In this document: piece by piece, positions 31,616 through 41,763 of the stretch
Numbering within the stretch: position 1 is the first letter of the stretch
Layout of the letters: the number at the start of each line of letters is the position of its first letter
NCBI GenBank assembly: GCA_022414725.1
Contig: CM039462.1
Location: 1,698,900 to 1,762,899, forward strand
Source of the DNA: Microglena sp. YARC
Taxonomy: Eukaryota > Chlorophyta > Chlorophyceae > Chlamydomonadales > Chlamydomonadaceae
Direction of reading: 5' to 3'
Length of the DNA: 64,000 nucleotides
The notes under the pieces: generated by a model
The model's input: the letters and a program-made list of their open reading frames with translations, nothing else
Databases searched by the model: none
What the model was told of the DNA's origin: nothing
Position numbers and translations under genes: made by a program

Positions 31616-32623
31616 ATGATTGATGCAGAGATAAGACACCGCGCGGTTGTTCACTACAAATACTATAATCGTAGTTTGAGGAAAGTTAGTTTGCTGTACA
31701 AAGTATCAAAATCATCACTCCAACGTTGGGTCACCAAAGCCAATATAAAACATCATCGGAAGAAAAGGGTGAGTGTCATTACAGAAGATATCAAGGCTGC
31801 TATAAAACAACTGATTGACTCCAATCCCTTCTTGACAATGTCTCAGCTTGCAGAGGGTGTGACTTCTCTGTCCTCTGTCAAGATGTCTCCAAAAACTTGT
31901 GGACGCTACACACGCAAACTTGGTTACACCCGCAAGCGCGCATACAAAACAGTTCGGCACAAGAATGACCACAAATCTTCTGTCGACCGTTTTTGTAAGG
32001 AGTATTTAGCCGTTCCGACATTGGATTTGTTAAGCATCGATGAGGCGGGTTTTTACATTGGTGACACTTGTCGCAGAGGGTACTGTCAACGCGGCAAACT
32101 TTTAAATATCCAAATTTCTAGGACATTGCTTATGTCCAAATTGACACTAATTGCTGCCGTTTCTGCTAAAGGTATCGTTCATTACAAGATCCTTGATCAC
32201 AATTGCAAGAAAGTCGACTTTGTACAGTTTGTATCTGAGTTACATGTACAGCGGGGTACATTCGCTGTCCTTGACAATATCCAGTTCCATCATTCAAAGG
32301 AGACGATTTCTATGTTCGATTCTGTAGGAATACGACCACTCTTTGTACCTCCTTACAGTCCAGAGTTTAACGCTATTGAGAATGTCTTTAGTTTGCTCAA
32401 GCAAAAATATCGCTGCATGTGCCCAATAATTCCAGATGTAGCAGATATATTTGATTACAGTAACGCTTTGAAAAGGATTATTGATGCGCACGATGTTAGC
32501 CATCAGTTTGACTTTTCAGGGTACTTTGAACATGTAAATTCAGTGTCTTTAGATGCCTTGAATTTTTTGTGTCAATCACCTGAAGACAGTATCTGTATTG
32601 ACAAGATCGGTTACAAATCTTGA
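31616..32623 (+). CDS. IS630/mariner-type DDE transposase of family C
   Basis: 335 residues, intact. N-terminal helix-turn-helix (RKVSLLYKVSKSSLQRWV), a second basic domain ending YTRKRAYK, then the catalytic triad D142 (SIDEAGF), D220 (AVLDNIQFHH) and E255 (SPEFNAIE) with 34 residues between the last two, the classic DD34E spacing. It acts on the element's ends and joins them at TA. Starts 75 bp from the divergent Fanzor gene. Could mobilise copy 2 and the 192-bp MITE at 63309, whose own transposases are broken or absent. Confidence 0.9.
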   Translation: MIDAEIRHRAVVHYKYYNRSLRKVSLLYKVSKSSLQRWVTKANIKHHRKKRVSVITEDIKAAIKQLIDSNPFLTMSQLAEGVTSLSSVKMSPKTCGRYTRKLGYTRKRAYKTVRHKNDHKSSVDRFCKEYLAVPTLDLLSIDEAGFYIGDTCRRGYCQRGKLLNIQISRTLLMSKLTLIAAVSAKGIVHYKILDHNCKKVDFVQFVSELHVQRGTFAVLDNIQFHHSKETISMFDSVGIRPLFVPPYSPEFNAIENVFSLLKQKYRCMCPIIPDVADIFDYSNALKRIIDAHDVSHQFDFSGYFEHVNSVSLDALNFLCQSPEDSICIDKIGYKS

Positions 32624-32691
32624 ATTGGTCAACTTTTCAGAATCCCAAAATAGAAGGTGTCCCAATATCAAATGTCCCTAGCTGTATGTCT

Positions 32692-32776
32692 CAAGCGGAA
32701 TTTTGCTCTTGTACACGTTGTATATATTACAAACCTTCCTCAGACTCCCTCAAAACATATTTGTAGTGAACCACGG
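32692..32776 (-). mobile_element. Family B 5' fragment, reverse
   Basis: The reverse complement matches 9470-9560: leader, TTCACTACAAATA and the first codons of the B transposase. It lies directly beyond the right end of the C element. Confidence 0.65.
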
Positions 32777-32819
32777 ACTGACCCAAAATGCTTAAAAAGC
32801 TGTACCGGTATTACTGTAA

Positions 32820-33625
32820 ATGATGATTCATAGAAGTGTGGATGACATCGTGATTCTGCGATGCATGAAAAAACCGGTGCACATGTGGTATTGGCACACG
32901 TGCGTGCACCGCATCCGAGCGGTGCACCCGACCATGCCGGTGGTCATCGTAGACGACCACTTGGACCCGGACATGCGCGCAGCATGCATCCCCATCGAAG
33001 GGACGATACCTCATCTTACCGTGATTGAATCGGACTTGCAGGCGGGGGCTGGTGAGATCCTTCCGTTGTACTACATGTTCACTAAGCGCTTGTTCGAGAC
33101 GGCGCTGGTCATTCACGACGCTATGTTCCTGAACCAACCTATACCTGAGTCTATTGCCCTACACACCCCCGGCTTCAGGTTCCTGTGGCACTTTTCGAGC
33201 GTCTTCAGACACGAGGAGGCCACTATGCAGACGATGGGCGCTCTATCTTCGGAAACGCAAGAGGAGATCATGCGTGTGTACAATAATGGGGGGGATGGTT
33301 GGGGTGCTTCGGCACCGCTATGTACGTCACGCTAGACGCACTTGGAAGTCTAGAGACACGGTTTTCGGGCATCACCAAACTCGCCGCGACTGTCAATACT
33401 AGAAGCATGCGCAGTGGCCTAGAGAGAGTCATCCCCTTAATGCTAATGATCATAAACGACGACGAGTCGTCGACGACATGTGTGTATTCGACCTGTGAGT
33501 ATTCGGTGTTTGGGGACATTTTTTTGAATCATCCTATGCCATTCAAGCTGACCTTTGAGAATTACATGCAGAATACAGGCACGTTCAAGCACCGGCCGGT
33601 TGTCAAAGTGTGGTCCAAAAGATAA
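32820..33625 (+). pseudogene. Glycosyltransferase-like viral protein, one frameshift
   Basis: Two frames join at a run of seven G near 33290. The first part has a Rossmann-like start (VVIVDDHLDPD, an Asp-Asp pair placed as in nucleotide-sugar binding), then GEILPLYYMFTKRLFETALVIHDAMFL, an arrangement I recall from glycosyltransferase-like hypothetical proteins of giant viruses. The second frame (CFGTAMYVTLDALG... to the stop) continues the fold. Together about 268 residues. Such enzymes add sugars to capsid or host glycans. Acceptor and donor unknown. No signal peptide or membrane segment. The break sits in a homopolymer and may be a read error. Confidence 0.5.
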
Positions 33626-33691
33626 CACGTTATTCACTTTTTCCACGAAATGCGGAAGCGTTCGGGGGCGAAGACGACGAGACCTGTACCG

Positions 33692-33713
33692 GTATATAAC
33701 ATAATTCCCTTGT
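33692..33713 (+). mobile_element. Family E terminal scrap
   Basis: TATATAACATAATTCCCTTG, then TA, matches the end of family E. It lies at the very 3' end of the next gene and supplies part of its stop region. Confidence 0.5.
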
Positions 33714-33714
33714 A

Positions 33715-34245
33715 TCACCCTGTGGGATGATGACGTTTGAAGTGTTTTACATTGGAACGATGATTACTTGAATGATGGTCGTACGTCTCTTCGAAGGTGT
33801 TCTTTTCGACCCTGTAGAACCCGTCTTCTCCTTCCTTTACGACATAGTCTCCTGGGTGGACCGTCATGCTTTCTCCCCATGGCGAAGTGAACGTGTGCGC
33901 TGTATTGGATGTGTAGAGCGCCGCCTGTCGTGTGACGTGTCGTACCGTGAGATGTGCGTCGATGATGTCGTACATGGTCAAAATCTTTGTGAAGGTGACG
34001 ACGTACTGTTCGTTGTACTTTCCGCATATTATGATGTCTCCTGCCATTGCAACGTTGGTCGTCTCGTTTCCGGACTCACTCATGAGTTTGGTCGTGATCT
34101 TCGTTTTCCGCTTTGCGATGGTGAACGTCATGGGTCATAGATCGGTGCGTTCCTGGACAAACGAGTACTTGAGACTCTTTTTGACCACATCGTTGAACTT
34201 GAGTTCCGCCAACACTCGGGTGTGTTTGTTCCTACGTGAGTTCAT
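33715..34245 (-). CDS. Small unrecognised protein with in-frame TGA
   Basis: From ATG 34245 the frame runs 36 codons (MNSRRNKHTRV...), meets TGA at 34137-34135, and continues open from CCC-ATG at 34131 to 33715. The whole would be about 175 residues. The main part has a beta-rich look with VHPGDYVVKEGEDGFYRVEKNTFEETY, a P-G-D-Y-V-V...F-x-x-T-Y pattern known from small viral and phage proteins of unknown role. The ATG at 34131 could serve as a real start, giving 138 residues, so the TGA need not matter. The C-terminus ends at the E scrap. Confidence 0.5.
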
Positions 34246-34307
34246 TTTTTTAGATACTGTACAAGTTATTTTTTATTTCTTCCGGTTCCTCATCTTCGGG
34301 TGCACAC

Positions 34308-34384
34308 CCCAAACGTTGCCCAAAAGCAACGATCTGCAGTCTGGATGATTATAAGGTGTGTCCCACTTTATTTGAGAACTACTG
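34308..34384 (+). mobile_element. Family B 3' hairpin block and terminus only
   Basis: 77 bp: the CGTTGC-CCAAAA-GCAACG hairpin, the GATCTGCAGTCTGGATG word and the terminal repeat to GAACTACTG before TA. Nothing else of the element remains. Confidence 0.75.
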
Positions 34385-34422
34385 TAAACGAATGGTCCCA
34401 CTTTATTTAATTGCACACAATA

Positions 34423-34594
34423 ATGCTCGACGCCGAAATTAAGAGTCACATACTGGATCGAGTCAAATCCGGAGAATGCAAATGGGATTGGGGTCACTTC
34501 AGTGATAATCCATACCTGTTTGTCGAGTAACCCAGACAAACCGTGGGATTGGCGTAAATTGTGCTTATTGTCAGGTGGGAAATTGTCTCGAGTA
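34423..34594 (+). pseudogene. Fragment of a WDW / NPDKPWDW-repeat protein
   Basis: Starts at ATG 34423 (MLDAEIKSHILDRV), reads KWDWGHFSDNPYLFVE and, after a one-base insertion at about 34531, NPDKPWDWRKL. Long proteins made of NPDKPWDW-type repeats are common in giant viruses. Their role is unknown. The gene is cut at TA 34593-34594 by the E element, and its remainder is not found in the window. Confidence 0.6.
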
Positions 34595-36753
34595 CACTCT
34601 GACAAGGTAATTATGTTACATAATATCCCAAGTCCTCCCAAAGTCCTCTTGTATGTGTTTATCTTCTACACTTCGCTCGACACTGCGTTCTGTAAAGAAC
34701 CTGTCAGCTTGTAATCAATTTTGCGTCCTACCACAACTTCCAGTTTGCAATATTTCTTTGGCCTCGCAAGAATTCCGGGGCGGATTGGGTACATTGTAAA
34801 GCAATTGTGGATGTTAATGGATGCATTTAGGTCACGGTTTACAAACAACTTGCTGTTCTCCATGGTGGAACTGCACCATAGCAAACCTCGAACCGTGCGC
34901 CCTTCTTTTTCGGACTGCACACTCTGGAGGACGGTGGTGCTGTCCTTGTGCCAGATCTTTGTGGTACGGAATTCGTCAATGACGGCAACTCGCCCCTTGA
35001 AACGGTCGCTAAACACCTTGAACGCGCTCGTTGTAGGGACAGATAGTTCACCCTTGCCACCAGGGGCAAACTTAGCAGAACCGTATGCGACGACAATTGT
35101 TTTCCTCTCACCGACATCCTCCTGGACCTCGTTGAAGAAGCGTGCTAAGACACGTTTCTTGCCACCGTAGAGCCGCAGGCGCTGCGCGCCCCACCGCGAC
35201 TTGGACATCTCCCCCCATCGAGAATCCCAATGGTTGACCATTACAGTCACGTAAGCGTCAAACGACACTAGAGATGTGCGCTTGGGACTGTTGTCCTTCA
35301 GGTCGTCAAGGCAGTCCTGGATGTTGGACAACCACTTCTTGGTTGGCCCTCTCGATTTGAAGACCCCGCTCTCAACGTAGTACCGCTCCCGCGTGAGTCT
35401 CTTGCTCCCGAACTCGCAGTGCCTCTTCCTCTTCCTACCCCCCTTATCTTTTTCTTCGACCTTATTTTTCTTCCAAGTCAAAAAGGCAATGTTGCAGCGG
35501 CCAGGGTCGTTTGCAACGACCACCACATTTGGGTCGGACTCGGAAAACTCGCGGAGCGTCTTGGTCTGCTTCTTAATCGCCGTTCCGTCGTCCTTGATTG
35601 AAATCTTTTTCTTCTCGGCCCTAAGAAAGTGGATACAAGCCATTACACCGTCAGTGTCTATGGTGCATGTAAACACACCTTTCCCAGTAGAACGGATGTT
35701 TTCCACATCGAAGACCGACTCCCAGTGCTCATTGTTCGTCAGCGTCTTTTCGAGACTCTCGATGAGACCCACGTCCTTGAGGACGCCCAGTAGGCCGTCG
35801 GTGTCTATTGTGATGAAGGCGTGCTTGACTGTTGGGATGGGAGCGATGTTGACCAGCTTGGCGTAGCCCTCGTCCTCTGTGGCCTCGAGGTATCGATTGA
35901 TAAAGACGTTGTACCGGATCATCTTGGCGCTGTTGGAAACGCTCTTGAGCCACTGTTGGTTGATCTCGTCCCGTCCGAGGATCGAGTGCTGAATCTTAAG
36001 CAACATCTTTGTTCGCTCCGGTAGGAGCGAATGTATCGCTATGAGGTCTTCCTTTACTCCCCAAGAGTGGATATCGTAGAGGAGGTATCGGTGGAATACG
36101 GTCTCGTCAATGCCGTGCTCATCTTTGATCTCCTTGGCCAAGATCCTGTTTTCCTTCGAGTAAACAAACTTCTTGATCCATGTGGAGAGATGGACTCTGT
36201 AGTGGTTATTGAAGTTGGTCAAGTACTTCTTCGACGCGTGGTTGTACAGGTTTCGATCGACATCGTAGCGAGCGATGGCACCCACGTATTGTTTCTTCTT
36301 TTTCACAATTACCTCGCGCCCCTCAATCTTCTCCCTAAACCAATAGTTGTTGTGAAAGAACCTTTCGACTGTGGCGTCCCTCGTCTCCATGTGCGCCTGT
36401 CTCGACCCCACCATAAGCTGCCGCATGAAGTTCTGGTCGACGCTAGGGACACTTACAGTGTGCAGTTGCGCATCTGGTACCCCTTCGAAGACTTCTTTTA
36501 ATATCCGGTTCACCGCAACACCGGCAAGATAAGTCCTCTTGGATACGCTGTCGACCCGCTCCTTAATCACCTTGATGATAACGTCCTTGTTGTCCTTATC
36601 CGCTATGATCCGACTCAGTGTACACTTTACCACGTTCTCCTCGCCGTTTTTCCTGTCCTTAATTTTGGCCGCCCGGTCCGGTCGCGTACGCTTGTCCGGA
36701 GGCTCTTTATTGACTATCGTCTCTATTTAGTAGCCAATGTCGCTATTTCCTTG
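34595..36753 (-). mobile_element. Family E Fanzor-only element
   Basis: It runs from CACTCTGACAAGGTAATTATG to a degenerate inverted end ATTTCCTTG followed by TA at 36754-36755. It contains only a Fanzor gene and no transposase, so it depends on another element or on the host for movement. The ATTATGTAACATAAT palindrome marks the 3' end. The right boundary is uncertain by some bases. Confidence 0.65.
34666..36633 (-). CDS. Fanzor nuclease, family E, intact core
   Basis: 655 residues counted from GTG 36633. RuvC-like site: Asp in NDPGRCNIAFLTW, Asp-Glu in VIDEFRTTKIW, Asp in VNRDLNASINIHNC. The region between holds one Cys pair (LLWCSS) but no clear zinc ribbon. The frame stays open upstream to a TAA near 36725 without any ATG, through a basic stretch (DKRTRPDRAAKIKDRKNG) that looks like a nuclear signal. 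So the start is either non-ATG, on a lost exon, or cut off. A second, broken copy is at 60420-61516 and a 3' scrap at 26643. Confidence 0.8.
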   Translation of the reverse strand: MVKCTLSRIIADKDNKDVIIKVIKERVDSVSKRTYLAGVAVNRILKEVFEGVPDAQLHTVSVPSVDQNFMRQLMVGSRQAHMETRDATVERFFHNNYWFREKIEGREVIVKKKKQYVGAIARYDVDRNLYNHASKKYLTNFNNHYRVHLSTWIKKFVYSKENRILAKEIKDEHGIDETVFHRYLLYDIHSWGVKEDLIAIHSLLPERTKMLLKIQHSILGRDEINQQWLKSVSNSAKMIRYNVFINRYLEATEDEGYAKLVNIAPIPTVKHAFITIDTDGLLGVLKDVGLIESLEKTLTNNEHWESVFDVENIRSTGKGVFTCTIDTDGVMACIHFLRAEKKKISIKDDGTAIKKQTKTLREFSESDPNVVVVANDPGRCNIAFLTWKKNKVEEKDKGGRKRKRHCEFGSKRLTRERYYVESGVFKSRGPTKKWLSNIQDCLDDLKDNSPKRTSLVSFDAYVTVMVNHWDSRWGEMSKSRWGAQRLRLYGGKKRVLARFFNEVQEDVGERKTIVVAYGSAKFAPGGKGELSVPTTSAFKVFSDRFKGRVAVIDEFRTTKIWHKDSTTVLQSVQSEKEGRTVRGLLWCSSTMENSKLFVNRDLNASINIHNCFTMYPIRPGILARPKKYCKLEVVVGRKIDYKLTGSLQNAVSSEV

Positions 36754-36755
36754 TA

Positions 36756-36975
36756 TCAAGGTCCAGAAATTGTATTCAATGACTTTCGAAAAAAAAGCCT
36801 CTACGTGTTTCTCTTTAACAGAACTCAAAGCCTTATACACATCTTGGCTTTTATAGAAATCGTGTTTGACGATGGAGAACACTCAAGTCGCTACGGAGGC
36901 TCGCCAGGCAAGTGCAACCAAGGGTTTATAGGGTTTATCCCAACACATTATAAATCATCCTGTGCGCTTTCATGA
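36756..36975 (+). pseudogene. C-terminal gene fragment cut by the E element
   Basis: An open frame from the E boundary to TGA 36975, about 72 residues (GPEIVFNDFRKKSLYVFLF... HYKSSCALS), no ATG outside the transposon end. Alternating hydrophobic segments suggest a folded protein. No family recognised. Confidence 0.35.
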
Positions 36976-36988
36976 CACATGAATAGAA

Positions 36989-38623
36989 ATGCATTCGCAC
37001 ACGCGAGCATCGTTTCCATTCCTAACGTTTCCCCATGACATTCTTGATCGCGTTGCCATACTCTCTTCAAACCCCAAGATTGTATTAGTTTGTAAAACCC
37101 TGCGCAACGGATTTCCAGGATTGACCATTGCCCGGCTGATCCAGCCACAACAGCGTGTTGGAGAGATGATGGCGAAATGGGGGCGCGCCGACCTTCTAGC
37201 TGTATGCTTGTCTGATCATCTTGTCCATGTTAAAGGGGCTCTACGATTGAGGGCGAATCAAAATGACAGCCAGCTTCTCTGTTTGGCCGCCAAGGCAGGT
37301 CACGCAGATGTCTGCAAGTTGCTCATGGATCCAGTGGCGGCTGGACTTGAGTCCAGGGCCAGGGCAAACAATGTCAACTGCAGGGCATTGCGTGCGGCAG
37401 CCAATGCAGGCCACGCAGATGTCTGCAAGTTGCTGATGGATCCAGCGGTGGCTGGACTCAAGTACAGTGCCCGGGCGAACTCTAGCGACAGCTGGGCCTT
37501 GTGGGCGGCTGCCAAAGAAGGCCACGCAGATGTCTGCAAGCTGCTGATGGATCCAGAGGTGGCGGGACTTGAGTACAGGGCCAGGGCGAACAATATCAAC
37601 AGCAGGGCCTTGGGGGCGGCTGCCAAGGCAGGTCACGCAGATATCTGCAAGCTGCTGATGGATCCAAAGGTGGCTGGACCCGAGTCCTGGGCACGTGCGA
37701 ATTCTACCAACAGCTGGGCATTGTGGGCGGCTGCCAAGGCAGGCCACGTATATGTCTGCAAGCTGCTGATGGATCCAGCGGTGGCTGGAATTGAGTTCAG
37801 GGCCAGGGCGAACTCTGGCGAGAGCAGGGCCTTGTGGGCGGGTGCCAAGGCAGGCCACTCAGATGTCTGCAAGCTGCTGATGGATCCAGTGGTGGCTGGA
37901 CTTGAGTTCAGGGCATGGGCGAACTCCGACAACTGCAAGGCCTTGTGGGAGGCTGCCAAGGCAGGCCACGCAGATGTCTGCAAGTTGCTGATGGATCCAG
38001 AGATGTCGGGACTTGAGTACAGGGCCCATGCGAACACTATCAACAGCAGGGCCTTGTGGGAGGCGGCTACGGCAGGTCACGAAGATGTCTGCAAGCTGCT
38101 GATGGATCCAGCGGTGGCTGGACTTGAGTTCAGGGCCCGGGCAAACGTTGACAACTGCAAGGCCTTGTGGGAGGCTGCTAAGGCAGGTCACGCAGATGTC
38201 TGCAAGCTGCTCATGGATCCAGTTGTTGCTGGAATTGAGTTCAGGGCCCGTGCGAACTCTAGCTACAGCAAGGCTTTGTGGGCGGCTGCCACGGCAGGTC
38301 ACGCAAATGTCTGCAAGCTGCTGATGGATCCGGCGGTGGCTGGACTTGAGTACAGGGCCCGTGCGAACTCCGACAACAGTTGGGCCTTGCGTGCGGCTGC
38401 CAAGGCAGGCCACGCAGATGTCTGCAAGCTGCTGATGGATCCAGCGGTGGCTGGCCCCGATTACTTGGCCCGTGCTAACTCTGTCAACAGCTGGGCCTTG
38501 TGGGCGGCTGCGAAGGCCGGTCACGCAGATGTCTGCTTGCTGCTGATGGATGCCATTGTGAAGCTTGACAACAACTGGGTCTCTTGTCACTGTAGAAGTG
38601 TTCGGATAATTACAGAGCGGTGA
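36989..38623 (+). CDS. F-box-like / ankyrin-repeat protein
   Basis: 544 residues. Residues 10-45 (FLTFPHDILDRVAILSS...VLVCKTLRNG) form an F-box-like start. From about residue 105 there are twelve repeats of 37 residues (H-A-D-V-C-K-L-L-M-D-P core followed by RARAN), the ankyrin helix-turn-helix-loop pattern with a longer loop than the usual 33 residues. The repeat DNA is almost identical from unit to unit. F-box/ankyrin proteins of giant viruses and poxviruses are thought to steer host ubiquitin ligases. The target is unknown. Ends in a basic tail (VRIITER). Complete, no breaks. Promoter region AT-rich (ATTATAAATC before 36955). Confidence 0.85.
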   Translation: MHSHTRASFPFLTFPHDILDRVAILSSNPKIVLVCKTLRNGFPGLTIARLIQPQQRVGEMMAKWGRADLLAVCLSDHLVHVKGALRLRANQNDSQLLCLAAKAGHADVCKLLMDPVAAGLESRARANNVNCRALRAAANAGHADVCKLLMDPAVAGLKYSARANSSDSWALWAAAKEGHADVCKLLMDPEVAGLEYRARANNINSRALGAAAKAGHADICKLLMDPKVAGPESWARANSTNSWALWAAAKAGHVYVCKLLMDPAVAGIEFRARANSGESRALWAGAKAGHSDVCKLLMDPVVAGLEFRAWANSDNCKALWEAAKAGHADVCKLLMDPEMSGLEYRAHANTINSRALWEAATAGHEDVCKLLMDPAVAGLEFRARANVDNCKALWEAAKAGHADVCKLLMDPVVAGIEFRARANSSYSKALWAAATAGHANVCKLLMDPAVAGLEYRARANSDNSWALRAAAKAGHADVCKLLMDPAVAGPDYLARANSVNSWALWAAAKAGHADVCLLLMDAIVKLDNNWVSCHCRSVRIITER

Positions 38624-38644
38624 CTACAGAATCAGAATCAGAAT

Positions 38645-38757
38645 TTACGATTATCAACTAAACAGTGTATCGTTTCATTAAACTCATTGGTTTTACAAGA
38701 AAAAGGAGCAAACTCCGTGGACCGTGTAAAGGGGACTTAGTTCCACTTGTCAATGAA
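38645..38757 (+). mobile_element. Family A transposase scrap
   Basis: Matches 10387-10501 inside the A transposase with one-base losses. No termini nearby. Confidence 0.7.
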
Positions 38758-38870
38758 TATAAGGTTACAGTCGGAGACGCAATTTGTGGGACGCCCTACC
38801 GGTGACCCTTGAACCCAATGGGTAGATCAGCTAAAGGCGAGTACATATTTTTGCCCTTCATCTCTGTATT

Positions 38871-40879
38871 TCAGCATTTATGCTGGCCCAAAGGATAACA
38901 AGGCAAGCTGCTGACAAACCCAGGTGGGTCGGTCGGTTTAGCGCTCACACTCGCCTCGATGGAAACTGTGGTTTTGGGGGGATGCGAGGGAACACAGAAT
39001 GCCTCAGGACGCTCTCTCCCGTCCATCCACGTTGTCAGAAGCAGAAGAAGGTTCTTGGCAGCGTTCACGTCTCGGTTCCAGGTTGCACCACAGCGCACAT
39101 TGGATGATGCGCTTTTGACACTGTCTCTACAGTGCAGTACTTTGTGGACCTTGACGTTCTTCACCACCATCTTCTGCTTCTCAACAGTTATAGACCCGTT
39201 GATTGGGGACTCTTTGCAAACTCCGCGCCAGACTACGCTGTCTGCCTTCATGTTGACAAGCCTCTGGAAGCAGCCGTGACATTTACAAGAAGTGTTGCGT
39301 TCGTCGACGTTTTTGAACAAAACATTCTTACGACGTGAGAGGCACCTCCTGATCTCTTTGATGGGCCCAGAACATGAACGACTGATACCATACCCTTGGT
39401 TGGACCAGTTGCCGAAGCCAACAACGGTCGTCTGTGCCCTTGGTGCAATCACATCGCATACCTTTTCAATCGTCTTCTGTTTACCAACGTATCGAAAGAA
39501 TCGCATAGATCGGTAGCCTTTGTTGGCTCTGTGTTGTAGGAGGATCGGGAGCGCTTTGAGATAAGCTCTGACATGGTCCTGCAGGTCGACCATGTTGCTC
39601 GTATTAGGCGATGGAATGGACTTCACGAGGTCTTGAGTCTCGTCATTCCATTTGTAGGTGCGACGCTTGCTTGTATTGTACCCAGCAACTTCGCTAAAGC
39701 GAGCCGAGCTGAAAGACTCGATGCGACATGCAGAAGATGCTACCGTGACGATATCTGTCATTCCAGGGTCTACTCCGACACGCAGCGCACCCACTGCGTC
39801 CTTGCACTCTACGATATTTGCGTCTTTGGGATAGCCTGCGTTTTCTCCTTCTTCAACGACCTCTTCTTTACCCTTCTGCTTCATTTGGACGGATACCCTT
39901 TACCGTCGCTGAGGATTCGGTTGTCAAAGCGAGACCTTTTCGTCTCAAGACCTTGGACATTAAAGTACTTTTGCCACAGCATTGTATGGTTCTCGTAACG
40001 TCCATCGCCAGAGACGCTCTCGAGTGGCGAATCACCCATGCTGAGAAGCTTCATGAAAGTCATGGACGATATCGAGACGTACAAAATTGTGAAGCCGTTC
40101 TTGCGAGGAAGGATACTGAACAGACGGGGGTGACTTTTTTTTGTTTTTTTATCTTTCGGATCCACTCGTCCGACCTCTCCCAACTCTGTAAGCACGTGAT
40201 GGAACAATCGCATTGTCAGGTGCGCTCTAGTGTTGAACTGCTTCCCTCTTGGCAGTGGAAAGAGAGCCCTCAAGTGAGTGACAACCTCTTTGATGTGGAT
40301 CGCATGCACGAGGCCCTCTGGGATGATTGTGTCGATTTTTGATTCTGGGTACTGGACCACCGCTTTGACAATCTTCTTGAAATGTTTCTTCAGAGAGGGA
40401 TGTTTCAAGCGCAGGTACTTGATAACGACCTTGTCCACGTTTGCCCAGACGCTGTTGCATGCCATCGTCGCCATTTGTATTGAGACGTCTGCGATTACTT
40501 GTCCCCTAGGACGAACGTCCACCTTCACGTAGCCTGCAGGTCTTAGGGCGTCGAAAGCAACCATGGTATCATTGAAGCTCTGGCCCAGATTATCCTTTCG
40601 AACATTGGAGGTCGATACCGCAAGGAGGCACCTGTAATAAAAGTTCCGATCCAGGTGTGGCAACTGCTTGACGTCAAAGTCTCCATCATCGAGGCATCTT
40701 GTGATATGAAAGTTTGCGAATAAGTATGCCTCTGCAACTGCGTGGTTGATTAAGAGTACCATGCTTTGTATCCTTGAGGAGATCTGATGCCTCGATACAT
40801 CCATGCACAGAGAATTAAGCGTCTTCTTGACGACGCTGATGTTAATATCGTCATCTCCTTTGTCTTGCACTACCCCCAT
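38871..40879 (-). pseudogene. Fanzor nuclease, family C copy 2, one frameshift
   Basis: Same protein as copy 1, starting at ATG 40879. Here the region around 40575 and the T run near 40140 keep the frame, but one C fewer in GGATACCC at 39893-39899 (copy 1 has four C) shifts the frame just before the RuvC core. Catalytic motifs (VGVDPGMTD, VDERNTS, NRDVNAAKN) are unchanged. The breaks of the two copies do not overlap. Confidence 0.75.
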
Positions 40880-40955
40880 TAAGAGGGGGTGAGTATTCTT
40901 TTTCTTTTGGTGATATAATATTGCACCCACATTTCCTTATACCCCTACGTTATCA

Positions 40956-41763
40956 TGATTGATGCAGAGATAAGACACCGCACGGTTGTTCACTACAAAT
41001 ACTATAATCGTAGTTTGAGGAAAGTTAGTTTGCTGTACAAAGTATCAAAATCATCACTCCAACGTTGGGTCACCAAAGCCAATATAAACATCATCAGAAG
41101 AAAAGGGTGAGTGTCATTACAGAAGATATCAAGGCTGCTATAAAACAACTGATTGACTCCAATCCCTTCTTGACAATGTCTCAGCTTGCAGATGAGGCGG
41201 GTTTTACATTGGTGACACTTGTCGCAGAGGGTACTGTCAACGTGGCAAACGTTTAAATATCCAAATTGCGAATGTCCAAATTGACACTAATTGCAGCCGT
41301 TTCTGCTAAAGGTATCGTTCATTACAAGATCCTTGATCACAATTGCAAGAAAGTCGACTTTGTACAGTTTGTATCTGAGTTACATGTACAGCGGGGTACA
41401 TTCGCTGTCCTTGACAATATCCAGTTCCATCATTCAAAGGAGACGATTTCTATGTTCGATTCTGTAGGAATACGACCACTCTTTGTACCTCCTTACAGTC
41501 CAGAGTTTAACGCTATTGAGAATGTCTTTAGTTTGCTCAAGCAAAAATATCGCTGCATGTGCCCAATAATTCCAGATGTAGCAGATATATTTGATTACAG
41601 TAACGCTTTGAAAAGGATTATTGATGCGCACGATGTTAGCCATCAGTTTGACTTTTCAAGGTACTTTGAACATGTAAATTCAGTGTCTTTAGATGCCTTG
41701 AATTTTTTGTGTCAATCACCTGAAGGCAGTATCTGTATTGACAAGATCGATTACAAATCTTGA
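40956..41763 (+). pseudogene. Family C transposase, deleted copy
   Basis: The N-terminal part to about 41200 and the C-terminal part from 41266 match 31616-32623. A one-base loss near 41090 and a deletion of about 190 bp around 41194 remove the middle, including the second basic domain. The first catalytic Asp is out of frame. Not functional. Confidence 0.85.

Larger units (their letters stand above)
29428..32684. mobile_element. Family C Fanzor transposon, copy 1
   Basis: 3,257 bp from CAGTCGGAGACGCAATTTG to the inverted CAGCTAGGGACATTTG end. The right flank is TA (32685-32686), while the left flank is TG, so that side has changed. A Fanzor gene (minus) and a transposase (plus) diverge from a 75-bp gap at 31541-31615. 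The terminal repeats match only partly (TACAG...GGGACRCC). Confidence 0.85.
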
